Shown: positions 1 to 15,795, counted from the first letter of the stretch. The stretch is 64,000 nucleotides of DNA from Chamaecyparis obtusa (GCA_027943335.1 BSBK01002930.1:305542-369541), one strand, 5' to 3'. The notes: generated by a model from the letters alone, not told the origin. A program made the numbers and translations.

Positions 1-1153
1 GGGTTCGTTGATCTAGAAAACAATGACATGGTATGTAGATTAGACAAAGCTTTATATTGTTTGAAGCAAGCACTGAGAGCCTGGTATGAAAGGCTACATA
101 CTTACTTGTTAAGTATTAGATTTGTTAGAACTAGTGAAAATAGTAATTTGTATATGAAAGGTGATACTGATGGTACTATTCTTATTGCTGAGATATTTGT
201 GGATGATATTATCTTTGGAGGACAAGATCATGTATGTAAAGCCTTTGCTAATGAAATGCAAAAGCAATTTGAAATGTCTATGTTCAGAGAGATTAAGTTT
301 TTTCTAGGACTACAAGTGATTCAATAGAGTGATGGGATACTCATCACACAATCTAAATACATAAAGGAAGTATTGAAGACATTTGGCATTGAAGATGCTA
401 AACTTGTGGGAACACCGATGGCTACTAGATGTAAATTGACAAAGGAGGATGAAAATACAGAGGTAAATCAGACACTTTACCGATCCATGATTGGTAAGTT
501 AATGTATGTAGTTCACAGTAGACTAGATATAGCACATGTTGTGGGAATTTTTGCTAGATTTTTAGCTAATCCTAGAGAATCACACATGATTTATACTAAA
601 TGAATCTTAAGATACCTGAAAAAGATAGAGGATTATGGATTATGGTATCCTAAGGAAGGCAAGTTTGAATTGAAGGTGTACACTGATGCTGATTGGGATG
701 GAAATGTAGATGATAGAAAAAGCACCACTGGAGGAGCATTTTTCTTTGGTGAAAGACTTGTAACTTGGACAAGTAAAAACAGAGCTTGTTTTTCTCAGTC
801 TATAGCTAAAGAAGAGTATGTTGATGCTCCTGCTAATTGCTCAAACATTGCATACATTAAGCACGTGTTGGAAGGAATGAATGAGGTAATCACTGACCCA
901 GTGATTATATATATACTATGACAACACCAGTGTAATTAATATTTCAAAGAATCCAGTGATGCACTCTAAGACAAAGCATATATCTATTAAGTATCACTAC
1001 TTAAGAGAACAATTCTAGGAGAAGCAAGTGAAGTTAGAATTTGTTACATCTAAGGAACAACTTACAGATATCTTTACAAAGCCTCTACCGAAGGATAAAT
1101 TTGAATACTTGAGGACTAGACTTGGGGTCCGTCCCTTGTCTACCGGTCACTAA
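1..1153 (+). pseudogene. Copia pol remnant: reverse transcriptase C-terminus and RNase H
   Basis: In life this polyprotein region copies element RNA into DNA. Visible Copia marks, in order: LDKALYCLKQALRAWYERL (fingers/palm; normally YGLKQAPRAWY), the catalytic FVDDIIFGG (YVDD box variant), FFLGLQVIQ, LVGTPMATRCKL, YRSMIGKLMYV, then RNase H with YTDADWDGNVDDRKSTTGG and SKTKHISIKYHYLRE, ending with TKPLPKDKFEYLR. It is broken by TAG at 325, TGA at 601, a TAG near 1015 and a frameshift near 905-920 where a short TA run has changed length just before the YDNTS motif. No intact protein is possible. Confidence 0.93.
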
Positions 1154-1695
1154 GGTGATCTGGATGTTGCATCAACCTAATCTTATCAGAAGATCACACA
1201 TGTTGATGTAGCATAGTTCACACTTTGGATCATGTTCAAGGTTGTGATTAAGTTTGGAGAACTAAAATAGACTAGGATATCAGTATACAAAGATACAGAG
1301 ATTGTATTGGACAACAAAGAGTTACTTAGCTACTGATGAGCTATTTGTTTATTTGTTTTCTTTGGCATTGTTGTCAAAGGGAGAGATAAACAATATGAAA
1401 CATATGAAACACTAAGCACTGATGAGAACTATCTAAGGGAGAGATAATCTAAAAAGAACAGAACATTGAAGATCAGTTACTAAGAACAGAAGTAGGAATA
1501 GGAGAACTGAGAAGAGCACAACTACAGAATGGTAAAGTTGTATTATGTAATGTTGTTTAGTAACGTAGTGATTAAACATATTAAGCTAGGGAGAGCTTGT
1601 ACAACATTTATTCATAGAGTTGTAGAATACATGTTTGGTATGTGTATGGTATATTTCATATTACTTGAGTTTCCATCAATGCCAAAGGGAGAGAT

Positions 1696-3181
1696 TGATG
1701 AGCTACAACTAATTTGGAATCTAATTAAAGAATCTATGATTAAAGATCATTGAGGAGTTGCTGATTAGATATGTAATATGATTAAATAAGTATTATGTTG
1801 TCATTGATGTCAACTACTTTGACAACACTTATCTTGTAAGTTACTATACCAAAACATCTGAAGGAGGGTGAAAGAGATGAAGAACAAAGATATCTACATG
1901 AGGAAGATGTATATGTCAGATGAGGATAAGGAACACATTGAGTAACTTGTTGATGAGTCTATGACCTTATGATATTGACTTGATTACATTACATTCATCT
2001 ATGATGAAGAATAGAGCTGAAAGACACAAAGTAGTGTTGTCAGTAAATGAAGCATTTCAGTATACACTGATGGAGTGTAGTGTATACCGAGCACAGAGTT
2101 AACTGAGCTTGTGTTCACTGACGCATTTCTTTTTTAACCGAGCAGAACAGAAAGGAATTAAATGATCATTTTAGCTGATAGGATTGATGAGCTAGAAAGT
2201 GTATGAAATCAAGGTAACAGATAATGTTTGTTATGAAGATTGACGGCTAACATAATTCAAGGAAGATCTAATGGAGAAGATTGAAACGTGTTATTGACAC
2301 ATCAGCCGAAGAAGCTTAAGGCGGAAAAATCAATGAAGATGATTAAGCAGCAAAATCTAATGGACAAGAAGAAAATGATTTACATGTCTATATAAGAGAT
2401 TGATGATTTCATAATGAAATATTGCCGGAAGAAGAAGATACTGCAGAGTTATTGTGTGAACAAGTTTTCATGCATTCTGATCATACTGGTTAGTGAGAAC
2501 CAAATTGTAGAGCAATTACCGAGCGATAGAGAGTAATTACCAATGGACAGTAAGTTGATACATTATTGAATCTAAAGTGTTATATTGATTAACAATAATT
2601 GTATGAGCTGAATATTGATCTGTAATCTGCAATTGAAGTTGTATTAAGGCAGATCATCTACTGTTACATATTTAACTATTGTACATAGTCAAATCTCTTA
2701 ACTGAGTGGAATATAAAGTCTTATTATGTATCATTCATAGAATGAACATTCTTATCCTGTCAACCCCATAGTGAATGTTGGTTGGACTATAATGGTTGGT
2801 CTAAAATCCTCTAACAAGGTCACACCTAACAGTGTGTTTGTAAACATTTAATAGGGTTGGGTCTTCACCGACCTCACTTCAGAAGAGTGAATATTTTTGG
2901 GTTGCTAGTCCCAGGTGGTTTTTCCCTTCACAGGGTTTCCACGTTAAATCTCTTGTGTTACATGTTGATTGTGATATTTTTTTGTTATCATACTTTTCAT
3001 ATTACATGTTAGATTTGATCGGTAATTGCTATATGTTTTAGACTGATAATCGGTAAAAGCACAGACAGTGAAAGTATTTTATGTTTACCGAGTAGCAGAA
3101 GTTGAAGTATTTGTTTTGGATTATACATTTTGTTTTGAGACACTGGATAACTGATTCACCCCCCTCTCAGTTATTATAACA
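1696..3181 (+). repeat. 3' LTR of Copia-A
   Basis: About 1.49 kb. The start is placed at TGATGAGC directly after a polypurine tract; the end is ...CTCTCAGTTATTATAACA, a CA end. Internal motif GTCATTGATGTCAA near 1799 is shared with the Copia-B LTR near its own 5' end, and the CCCCCTCTC block just before the end is shared with LTRs B and D. The end is firm. The start is inferred from the polypurine tract and from the similar length of the Copia-B LTR (1505 bp). Confidence 0.7.
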
Positions 3182-3858
3182 TTTTCTTTTTCCTTCTTAG
3201 ACTTATGCAGAACCATTTGCGACTTAAATGTAGATTCAACATTAGGAATAGTGTAGTTATCATAGTTAGACAACTCAAAAGAAGTAAGCTTACCAACAAA
3301 AATTTCTAGAGTTAGAACATTACCAGGGTTACATCTTGATTCTTATATTACATAAATTTTGATAGCATAGATAGGAATAAAAGTTCTCAATACTTTACCA
3401 ATAATAGTTTCATCATCAATGTTTCCATTAGCTCCTCTAATAGAATTCACTACCTGCTTAATTCTTCCATAATATTGAGCAATATTTTCACCTTCTTGCA
3501 TTTTCATTTCATCAAACTTACCTCTCATGCTTTTAGATTTGGTTCCCAATACATTTGTATCTCCACCATAGATAGTTGCAAGAGTGTCCCAAATTTTCTT
3601 TGCATTTGTATAGTCTTTGATGTCTTCAAATTTAGGATAGCTCAGGGTAGATGCAATCTCCAACATTGTGTGATTGTGTTTTTGTTGTGCTTTCATCTCC
3701 TTGGTAGTCAGAGGTGCAATAGATCTAACATACTCATTTTACACATAGTATTTCATCAAATCACCAATACCATTTAGATGCAATTTCATCAAACCCTTCC
3801 ATGCAAGGAAGTTCTCTTTGTTCAAGTTTGGTACCTCATTTTTGTACATCTTGATCAT
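3182..3858 (-). pseudogene. Copia-B gag fragment (UBN2/gag-polypeptide type)
   Basis: Gag forms the cytoplasmic virus-like particle. The frame starts at ATG 3858 (or 3849), about 45 bases downstream of the primer site. It shows the Copia gag pattern: NKENFLAWKGLMKLHL, then KKIWDTLATIYGG, MKMQEGENIAQYYGRIKQVV and a following VLRTFIPIYAIKI block. A TAA near 3740 and a TAA at 3343 interrupt it. After the second stop the same sense resumes (ESRCNPGN ... TSFELSNYDNY) until the element is cut at 3182. The zinc-knuckle part is not in the window. Confidence 0.85.
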
Positions 3859-3901
3859 TAGCTTCAAGTACCTTTAAACTTTTCTCTGTAAGCACCAACA
3901 A

Positions 3902-3914
3902 CTCTGATACCAAT
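3902..3914 (-). other. Primer-binding site of Copia-B
   Basis: On the minus strand, TGGTATCAGAG begins two bases after the LTR end. This is the standard Ty1/Copia match to the 3' end of initiator methionine tRNA and fixes both the orientation and the LTR boundary. Confidence 0.9.
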
Positions 3915-5419
3915 TGTTAGAATGATTTATAACAATAGAGAGGGGGTGAAATAGTTGTTCTCAGGTCCAAATATACCAATTGAACTTTCTAGCACTTCAA
4001 CAAACTAAGATCTAATCAGAAATTCAACTCGGTCTCTATAGCATATATCAGAAACATATAACATGCAATGCACTTTCCAAAATTAATTAACTTGCATAAT
4101 ATAAAGCTTTCAACAACATCCACATAAAAATCATTCACACAAGTATAACACTAGGATTTATAATGGAAACCCAATTTGGGAAAATCCACTTTGTAACATG
4201 CTACTGATTTTCAATCTTCTGAAGTGAGCTCTATGAAAAGCCAACCATGTTAAAGGTTTACATACACATTGTTAGGTGTGGTCCTGTTAAAGGATTTAAA
4301 ACACTCTATCAAAAGTGGCCTAGTTAGAGGACATAAGAACATTCCATTAGAATGTCACCTTGATTAAAGGATTTTTATAATGAATGTTAGGTCAACCGTG
4401 ATTAAAGGATTTAGACTGATACAATGGTTAGAAAGTAACAGTAGTTTCTGATATGAAAAATATACAACTCACTTTGCAAATATAGATCCACTTTGCACAT
4501 ATGCTGATTTACTGACTGACCTCCATTTCCATCTCCATCTCCATCTCTAATCTGCTCGGAATTCACTTCAAGCAATCACAACTCTGTTCAACTCCTTCAC
4601 AATTTCACCTTTAGCCTTCTGCTTAGACTTATCAGTCAATAACATCAACCTCTTCTTCATACTCTGTAACCTTATAGTTAGGTTAATCCTATACCTCTTT
4701 GATCAGGTAGATCAATCTTTTATCTCTTAATCTCCTCTGTAGATCTTAGGTTTAGGTCATATTCATCAAATCCTTCCATCATTATGTTCTTCATCTTTTC
4801 CTTCTAGATACATCTCCAAAATTCTCTTTGAATCCATAAGAAAAAGATTTACCATGCATTAAATTCTCCATACAATTCATTAATAATGTCAACACATTTT
4901 ACATATCCCAAGAATTGAACTATGTCAGCTAGGATCCTTAATTATTTCTCCAAATGTAAATTATTGACACTCGGTCAATACTCTATTCATCATCTCGATC
5001 ATCACTACAAACTGTCTTCCTCAGCAAACACTATCTTTTGCTCAGTAATTTCTTGTCACTCGGCAATTACTGATGTTCAGTCAACATTAGATTTACTCAG
5101 CATATACTAGCACTCGGTCGATACTAACATCACTCAACTTAAACTAGATTTCTTCACTTTTGCTCGGTTAAGCCTATGTTTCTAGTCTTTCTTCTTACTT
5201 AGATAAACAACACATTACCTTGTCAATGTGCCAACTGATCAAGTACCCATTGAAGTATCACATAACTCAACCTTTCCTTAGGTTCTCTTGTTATCTCCTC
5301 TTTTCAAATCCTCTTCATCAATCAAAAGATATTGTACTATCCTAGATAGAAACTATCTTACCTGTTAAGGTTTGACATCAATGACAATATAAAAATTGCT
5401 TCAATTGTAGTTTCCAACA
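3915..5419 (-). repeat. 5' LTR of Copia-B
   Basis: 1505 bp. On the plus strand it begins TGTTAGAATG and ends TTTCCAACA, giving TG...CA ends on either strand. The primer site follows on the minus strand. It shares with LTRs A and D the CCCCTCTC block close to its 3' end, short spaced repeats of the type TTAAAGGATTTA (4230-4420), and scattered CTCGGT motifs (4550-5170), so the three belong to related families. Confidence 0.88.
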
Positions 5420-5423
5420 TAAC

Positions 5424-5509
5424 CATGGAGGAAACTTCATAGTTAAGCCTGCTCGAGATGGAGTAGTACTGGGATGGGTGACCTCCCAAAAAGTCTTGGT
5501 GCTTCACCT
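5424..5509 (+). pseudogene. 5S rRNA-derived segment (possible Cassandra-type LTR remnant)
   Basis: About 86 bp resemble the 3' two thirds of plant 5S rRNA. The box A region reads AGTTAAGCCTGCTCGAG and is followed by GAGTAGTACTGGG, an intermediate element/box C block GGATGGGTGACCTCCC, and AAGTCTTGGTGCTTCACC near the 3' end. The 5' third is missing because the Copia-B LTR ends immediately upstream. There is no T-run terminator after it, and several paired positions differ, so a working 5S gene is unlikely. Cassandra TRIM elements are known to carry 5S sequence in their LTRs; that origin fits but is not proven. Confidence 0.7.
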
Positions 5510-5689
5510 CTTTGAGCATTACCTATACCCAATGAGTGCTAAGTGTTTCATTCATTCTCATGAGAGATGGGTTCATGTGAACCACTACTCATGAAATATG
5601 GCTCAATGAGTTTGATCCAAAAAAACTACACAATTGAATCCTAATAGCAATATTACAACTTTAAATTTGTACATCTCTATTATTCTTCC

Positions 5690-5843
5690 TCCATCTCAAC
5701 TTCTATATCTATAGTGTTTTCTCTCAATCCCTCTCTATCTCTATCTATCTCCCCCTCTCTACCTCTCTCTATATATCACTTTCTATCTGTTTCTTTATCT
5801 TTGTATCTCTCCTTCTCCTAGTCTCTCTCCTTTATCTATTTAT
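5690..5843. repeat. CT-rich microsatellite, left half
   Basis: Imperfect TCTC/TATCTC tracts. The same low-complexity sequence resumes at 15261, so this was a single tract before the LTR element at 5844-15260 inserted. It ends in TTTAT, the left copy of the target duplication. Confidence 0.9.
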
Positions 5844-8800
5844 TTTTGCCATTATTTTCACTCTTTTGGAGGCCTAGTTACTAGATGATGCTACAATACC
5901 CTAGTTTGTGTTATTAGTGGTCTTGCTTAAAATTTGTGTTCATTTCATTGCAAAGTACATGAAAGTAGAAGGAAATGAAATGCATCTAAGATTACATGTG
6001 CATATATCATGGTTAGTGGCTGCATTACAGGGCAAGAACGCCCATAATGAATAGGGAAACATTTAGTATCAGTGGGACACTCAAGAACCATAGATCCATA
6101 TCGAGTGAAGCATGGTTGAAGCAATAAAAAATGGAGCACTGGCAGTTTTAGGAGGTATACTTCATCAACATGATAGAGAATAGGGTACACAATCTGCATT
6201 CTAAGAAAAGCAACATTATGGCATGAGGTGTGTTCAAATCTACATCTTTAGCTAGGAATGGGGCTTCAGTTGATGAATCAGTGACAGATCCTTTTTATGA
6301 TTGCATGTCATCATGTGGAATAATAAATAAACAATGGCCCTCCAATGGAAAAACTCAACATGTCATGGTATCCCAAACAAAGATACTTGATGCATAAGAA
6401 GACATCATATCAGCGGGGCACGTATGTGTGGGCACCAAAAATTAATTGCATTACATTAGAACAAGTACAGAGGGCCTATTTCATATAGAAGGTACATAAT
6501 CTACACAATGTCATGCTGCTATGACATAAATGTATTCTAGATATTGGTACAATGCCTTAGCTCACTAGTTTGTTCTAACCACAACATGGATACCAATGAG
6601 AGAATGATACCCCAACCCTAGCTATATGCCAGAAAAGCATGAATATATCAATAGAGAAATGATTCAAGCATAAAAAAATGAATGCATATCATTATTCATG
6701 ATAGAAAATATACATGCAATATCAACAATAGAATATGTTTCACATGCTCTGAATATGTGGAACACTCTATCATTTAATGGCACAATGAAAAGCCATCCAA
6801 CAATAATACAGGCTATTCAATAACTAGCATGATGTAGCAGCAACACAATGATGTTTATAAGTGAATAAATGAAAAATTATGCAGAGATTCAAAACTCACG
6901 AGCCTAGCTTCAACAGTAGCTTAGCACATTCAATCTAGTACAAACAAGCCAGCATGGAAATCAACAATGGATATACATCAATGCCTCAATAAACTCATGA
7001 GTCACCAAGACATGAGGAAACAGTCAAGCATGTTATTTACCCGTATTCCATGATAATGGCAGACAATGATAGTCAAGTATATGATGTTGAAGAAGTAGCG
7101 AATCTACATGGAGAATAACAAATACAATGGAGATCGAACCATGAACACAAAATAGTGAATACCAATTATGATGGCACCATACTCTGTTCAGCAAGGAATG
7201 AACGCGGGCTACATGAAAGAAAGGACCCATAAGCATCCACTAAACATAGATGTCATGCTGAGGGTTTCTCAAAATAGGTTTGAACTGTCACGGCATTGAT
7301 CTAATCATACCCGTAGGCTAGGATAATATATACATGTCATTGCGAGATGTTGTGCTAAGGATTCCAAATAGGAAAGAGTAGTGCACATGATAGTGAGCAC
7401 GTGATGATGCCCTAGCTTGATCGTGGGCTTCTAACCATTCAAGTATCGAGCTCAAGCACAATGGCTCACAATGCCCTCATTAGTGCACATTCAATGATTA
7501 CATGATGCCTTATCATTCAACAATGGAATTGAAAATAATAGAGATGCCGTGATGTTCAGAATGAAGGTCATTGAATCAAATATAGATAATTCCATGCCAA
7601 ATGCCAGAGCCTATGCCCTCAGAGTCAATAGAAGAGCAGGATCAAAACTAGTGATGAAGTGATATTATCAAATCAAACATCATTGCAGTACACAACATGG
7701 AAAAGTAGTGAATGCATGCACATTATCGAACATAATAGTATCTTTCAAATATAGAGCAATGCCATAGAAATTGAAACAAAATGATAGAGATAGAATACCA
7801 AAAACCCAAATGCTTATCTTAACAGATATCGATGCCATGAAGATCAAGCATAGTTGTTTCCAAATCCAACCCCAAAAATCTGAGGGACATGTGTAGTGAA
7901 CTGCCACTGGAATTAGCAACTTGCCAATTGTCAAGAGAGCAAGTCCACAATATTAGTGACAAAAGGGTTTTGATGAAAATGGCCATTGAATTGTTTCTCC
8001 CCTTTTGTAGTGTTGAGTTTTATTGGCCATTTTATTTTTTTCTATGTATCCATGTTTTTAGCATAGGTGGATTTATTAAAATGTAATACTTTTTAAAATA
8101 TGTTTTTCCCTTTTTAATATTGGGTTGAGAACATTTTTTTTTAAAGTATGTTAAAATCCACTTTTATTTGGCATGGGAGGGGTAAAATGTTTTAATGTAA
8201 AGTCATTGCAAAAATCCTTATTGTAAATTCTGACAAATGGCATTTTATAAGCCATTGTCAGAATATTATTCATGATGCATGACTTAGTGGGTAGGGTCAT
8301 TCCTTTGACCATCTATTTTGGGGCATCTGATTTTTTTCGCTATCCCTAAAAACTCAGGAATTGGGTATCTGAGTAATGATGGCATCTTCATGGGCCTATT
8401 TGGAGGTTTTTCCATTTTTAGGAGAGGGAGAGTTTCATGTAGATTCTTAGGGTTTTCTTTTTATACCTCTCACTTAGGTGATTGAGGAGTTCTTCTTTCC
8501 CTCTTTCTTTGAGGTGAATGTTTGTAGCTCTGGAGAAGCAAGCTATATTTTGGCTCCCTTCAATTTAGTTTATCGCAATTCTCCTTCTTATTCCTAAAGC
8601 TTTGTGAGTTATTTTGGTGGATTTTATGTCATGTATTGTGATAAAAATTTAGTCCTTTACTTGATATTTTATTCATTTTGATGTTCACAAGCACTGTTAT
8701 TTCTTAAGGTTTCAATCTGTGTGCATTTGAATGTATTTAGGTTTGTGGAATTCATTTTCCCTTCTCATTTACAACCAGCACCTAATTATTTCTAAGGGAA

Positions 8801-9106
8801 AAATCAGATTAGGGAGGAGTTGTGATGCTCAAGTTATGTTCTGAATCATATTGTGAGTTTTTTTTCAATTTGTGGATCTATCAATGTTCGGTGAATCACC
8901 CTAGTTTTAGTTTCAGTTTCATGCACTCTCTCTCCCTTTTCCTTCAAAGTTCAGTTCAAGTTTCAGGTGATTCTAGGGGAAGCCAACCCCTAATCTGGAG
9001 GTCTACTCTCTTATAGGCTACCCACAGCCTGAGAGTAGTCCCATGTTTCATGGGATTGCTAGGTTCTACACTTAGCCATACTTGGGTGCAATCCACAATG
9101 ACAACA
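5844..9106 (+). repeat. 5' LTR of the LARD-like element
   Basis: 3263 bp. It matches 11763-15260 along its whole length except for a TA microsatellite found only in the other copy. Its first base pair is mutated (TTTTGCC here, TGTTGCC in the 3' LTR). It has no long open frame; short frames at 7889-8086 and 8822-9016 recur in the other LTR simply because the sequence is duplicated. Confidence 0.93.
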
Positions 9107-9130
9107 GTTTTTGGCATGCCCAGTGGGACA
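9107..9130 (+). other. Primer-binding-site-like sequence after the 5' LTR
   Basis: GTTTTTGGCATGCCCAGTGG begins right after the LTR CA end, with the TGG expected opposite a tRNA CCA tail. I cannot name the tRNA with confidence. It lies only beside the first LTR copy, which fixes the element's plus orientation. Confidence 0.6.
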
Positions 9131-9306
9131 ACTTTGTTTCCCATTATTCACTGAGATTCTGGTGTGATCCTCAGTGCAATCAGCCTTTAATAGGTAGTTT
9201 GTTTCAAACACCATGGTGACTCTTAGAGAAATCTACTAGTTTAAGCAGTTCAAGTGCTAATAAGTTTTAGGAAATATCTTTTTATCAACTCATTTGATGA
9301 GTAAGC

Positions 9307-11463
9307 ATGTCAACCCATAATGCATATTCTCCCTATCACCCCCCATATCATGAAAAAGATACCCATGTGTCGGCATTCATTCCATATCAAGCTAGCCAAG
9401 CAATAGTATATAGCCAATGTATCCCAAAAACAACAAATTACCAGCATGCACCACCATACTCTCCCACCCAGCATCAAGCATCCTAGTAGCATTCCTATGA
9501 ACCACCCTATGAGGGACACCATTATAGTACCCAGAATCAATCCAATACCACTTTAGATTCAGATTCCAATGATTGGTTGGTAAATTTTGGAGAGGAAGTG
9601 AGCTCTTTCATGAAAGATTATATAGAGATGAGGTCTCGAAAAGATGAGCTCTCAAGGCAATATATGGAGATGGTAGCTCAAAAAGAAGAGATCTCAAGAC
9701 AGCTACACAACCAGATAGCAATTCATGAGAAAATCCTTGAAGAGAAAAACCATTTGATCTTGACACAAGAGGAGGTTTATAAGAAGAGTCTTGAGGATCA
9801 TCAAGAATTCATAAGGAGCATCTACCAGACCGCTACAAATAATGAGGAGGATCTCCAAAAAGAGTTAGCAGAAAAGGATGAATTTCATGATCATGAGCAG
9901 GAGACACTTACCAAGCAAATTGTAGAAAAGGATCAATTGATTGAGAATCTGTTGGCACAAGTACAGAGGAAAGAAGATCAAGAATTTGTTGCTGCCCTAA
10001 TGTAGGAGAGGTCACTAGATCCACTAAAGGGAAATAGAAACTTAATGTAGTCTTGGAGACCCTCATGGACTATGTATCCGAGTTACGAGATGCCAACTCT
10101 TTTTAAGGAGGAGATCCAGAAGGAGATGCCTCATGTTGTTGAAGAGAACCTAGAAGCTTTGCAGACTAGACAAGAGACTCACAAGGTTCAAATTCCAAGT
10201 TTCTTGTCTGGTAAGTCCACTAACACCCCTATTGAAATTCCAAACTTTAGGATTTCTCCTTCAGTTCAAAATCTTAGTCAATAGGAGCCTAATATCCATG
10301 CATTTTTAGAACCTATTCATGACCCTATCTCAGTTTCTCATCCACTCCATCCTATTGCTATAGATGAGACACCTAAAAGGTTTGACTTCCTAAGTGAGAC
10401 TGAGCCCATCCTACAGTAGATTAAGCCCTATGAGCCAATTCCTAAAGAGATCCCTACACCTCATAGCATTTCAGGCCACCAGGAAGAAGATGAATCTTAT
10501 CTTTTAGGTGTACTTTTTCATGATGATCATGAGGAACACGTAGATTTGTTACACAATGATAGATTAGAGTAGCTAGATAAGGAACAAGAAACAAATGAGG
10601 GAGAGACCCTAGCTGACTTGTTTGAGGAAGCACTCTCTTGTATTGAGAAAAATGAAGTAGTACAAGACTTACTAGTTAAGCTCACTGATTGTGACAAGGA
10701 AGATGATGTAGTTGTTGCTAACTTAGGATAGCAAGAAGATTTTGACTCTATGATAAATGCTTTCTAGTCAGCCTTTGTTTGTGTTCCTCATCTTCCTAAA
10801 ATAGATGATAACATGTATGTTCCTAAGGAAAATCTTTCATTTCAAGAGGCTAATGTTGTGCCAGTTATAGAATCTAGGCCTATTTACACTAAAGTGGTGG
10901 ATGAATCTCAAGAATCTTATTTCTTGGACCATGAGGAGGGGCCAGTTATGGTTAAAGACCTGATGAAATTTGATAGCTTGGATGAGCTATTGGAGTTTCC
11001 AACTGATGTAGAGGATAATCCTCTAACTGTGAAAGAATAAATATTATGGAAGACTATCATGGAGGGGCAAAGTTTTGATCAGCATGTTGAAGATATTTGT
11101 AGGATGCATACTAAGTAGTAGGAGAGGCTTGGCTTCATACTCTCAAGGGGGTGTCCTATCAGATATCTAGCCCAGGTGGGGTCAAGCGAGACATACATAC
11201 TCAAGGTTTTAATGGAGGGTGATGTCAAGAGTCCACTCACTGATGACCAGGAGCTTGTTCAGCCTTATCAACCTCCCTAGGAAGACAACACATATGATCT
11301 AATTGAGGTTAGTAGTCTAGTCTACCAAATTCAAAGTTTGATATGCCAGACAGTTTAGTATATTTTTGTATTCCCTACTCTCCTTGTTGGCATCAAATAT
11401 GAAAAGTATTGCATTTTGAGGAGAATGGGAAGCTATTTCAAAAATCCAGTTAATGGATTTGTT
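9307..11463 (+). pseudogene. Long gag-like/coiled-coil frame of the LARD-like element, broken by TAG codons
   Basis: One continuous frame from ATG 9307 to TAA 11464 (719 codons) keeps protein-like composition throughout. It has a Tyr/Pro/His/Gln-rich N-terminus, a strongly charged heptad-type region (about 9630-9990, with ELAEKDEFHDHEQETLTKQ), then acidic, Pro-containing segments. Internal stops are TAG at 9484, 9487, 10003, 10048, 10282, 10417, 10570, 10729, 10765, 11116, 11119, 11278 and 11356 and TAA at 11038; no TGA occurs. That pattern fits CAG to TAG decay of a formerly open frame. The coiled coil and the position after the primer site suggest a Gag-like particle protein, but I recognise no named domain. 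Confidence 0.75.
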
Positions 11464-11762
11464 TAACCAGTTTGCTGATACTGGTTAGAGTAGGGTAGGG
11501 TAGAAGTTTTGTTTCTATGTTTCCTAAGTGCCTGGCACAAGTTGCTTTTATTTTTCTTTCATTTTAGTTTTTAGTGTGGTTTGGTTAGCAATAAGCTAGA
11601 GTAGTCTGTCTCAGGCAGTTGGTTTAGTTTTGTTAGGGAAGGAGGTTGTTTTGTTTGGGAGGCTAGGTTTAGTTTGAGGCTTTATGACTCTGTGCCCAAT
11701 AGATCTTTAAGGCAACTGGTCAGGATGCTTAGCAAGCAAGCACTAATTAGAGGTCGCCAGAA

Positions 11763-15260
<3,498 letters not shown>

Positions 15261-15795
15261 TTTATATCTTCCATTTTCCCCCTCTCTATATATCCCTCCC
15301 TCTCGTCTCCATATTCCTCTTCTTCTCAATCTTCATCTCCATCGCCCTCTATATCTCCTTACACACTCTCTTTCTCTTCCCTCTCTAACTCTCCCTCTTT
15401 CTAACCATCTCCCCCTATCACTCATCATCTATATATATCTCTACTTCTCATCTAATCTATTTCTATTTCTCTCCCTCCCTCTCTATCTATTTATATATAT
15501 GTCCTTCTCTATCTATATATCCACATCTCTCTATCCTTATTTATATATTTCTCCATCTCTCCCTCTTTCTAACGCTCTCCCTTATAACTCATCATTTCTA
15601 TATCTCTCTACTTCTCATCTAATCTCTTTCCATTTCTCTCCCTCCCTCTCTATCTATTTGTATATCTCTCCTCTATCTATATATCCACATCTCTCAGTTA
15701 CACAAGCACACTCCTTTTTTCTCCCTCTCTATCTCTATCTCTCGCCCCTCTCTTTCCTTCTCTATATTATGAGAGAGAGAGAGAGAGGATGTTGT
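15261..15795. repeat. CT-rich microsatellite, right half, ending in a GA run
   Basis: TCTC/TATCTC/CCCTCTC tracts continuing the left half at 5690-5843, with a long period visible (similar blocks at 15395-15500 and 15570-15690). It ends with a perfect GAGA run at about 15770-15787. The Ser-rich frames here are low-complexity artefacts. Confidence 0.92.

Larger units (their letters stand above)
1..3181 (+). mobile_element. Copia-A, 3' half of a Ty1/Copia LTR retrotransposon
   Basis: The window opens inside the reverse transcriptase of a Copia element that continues through RNase H, a spacer (1154-1695) and a 3' LTR. The spacer has three purine-rich polypurine-tract-like motifs (near 1373, 1434 and 1683). 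The last one, CCAAAGGGAGAGAT, abuts the proposed LTR start. The element ends at 3181, exactly where an opposite-strand Copia gag begins, so it appears to have inserted into that gag. Its 5' half lies outside the window, so the target duplication cannot be checked; the five bases after the LTR are TTTTC. Several stops and a frameshift make it defective. Confidence 0.85.
3182..5419 (-). mobile_element. Copia-B, 5' end of a minus-strand Copia retrotransposon
   Basis: Read on the minus strand it runs 5' LTR (5419-3915), initiator-Met primer-binding site, then gag, which is cut off at 3182 by Copia-A. The coding sense still runs up to the junction (residues KSKKEKE), so the rest of this element should lie left of the window. 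The LTR has TG...CA ends. The bases outside its outer end are TAACC (5420-5424), which would be one half of the target duplication. Confidence 0.85.

Noticed and set aside
3902..3914. tRNA-like string TGGTATCAGAG
   Set aside because: Not a tRNA gene; it is the primer-binding site next to the Copia LTR. The same holds for 22734-22745.
5424..5509. Functional 5S rRNA gene
   Set aside because: The 5' third is missing, there is no T-run terminator, and many positions differ.
7889..9016. Short frames repeated at 14043-15167 that look like a conserved gene pair
   Set aside because: Their duplication is explained by the two LTR copies; frames are short and contain no domain.
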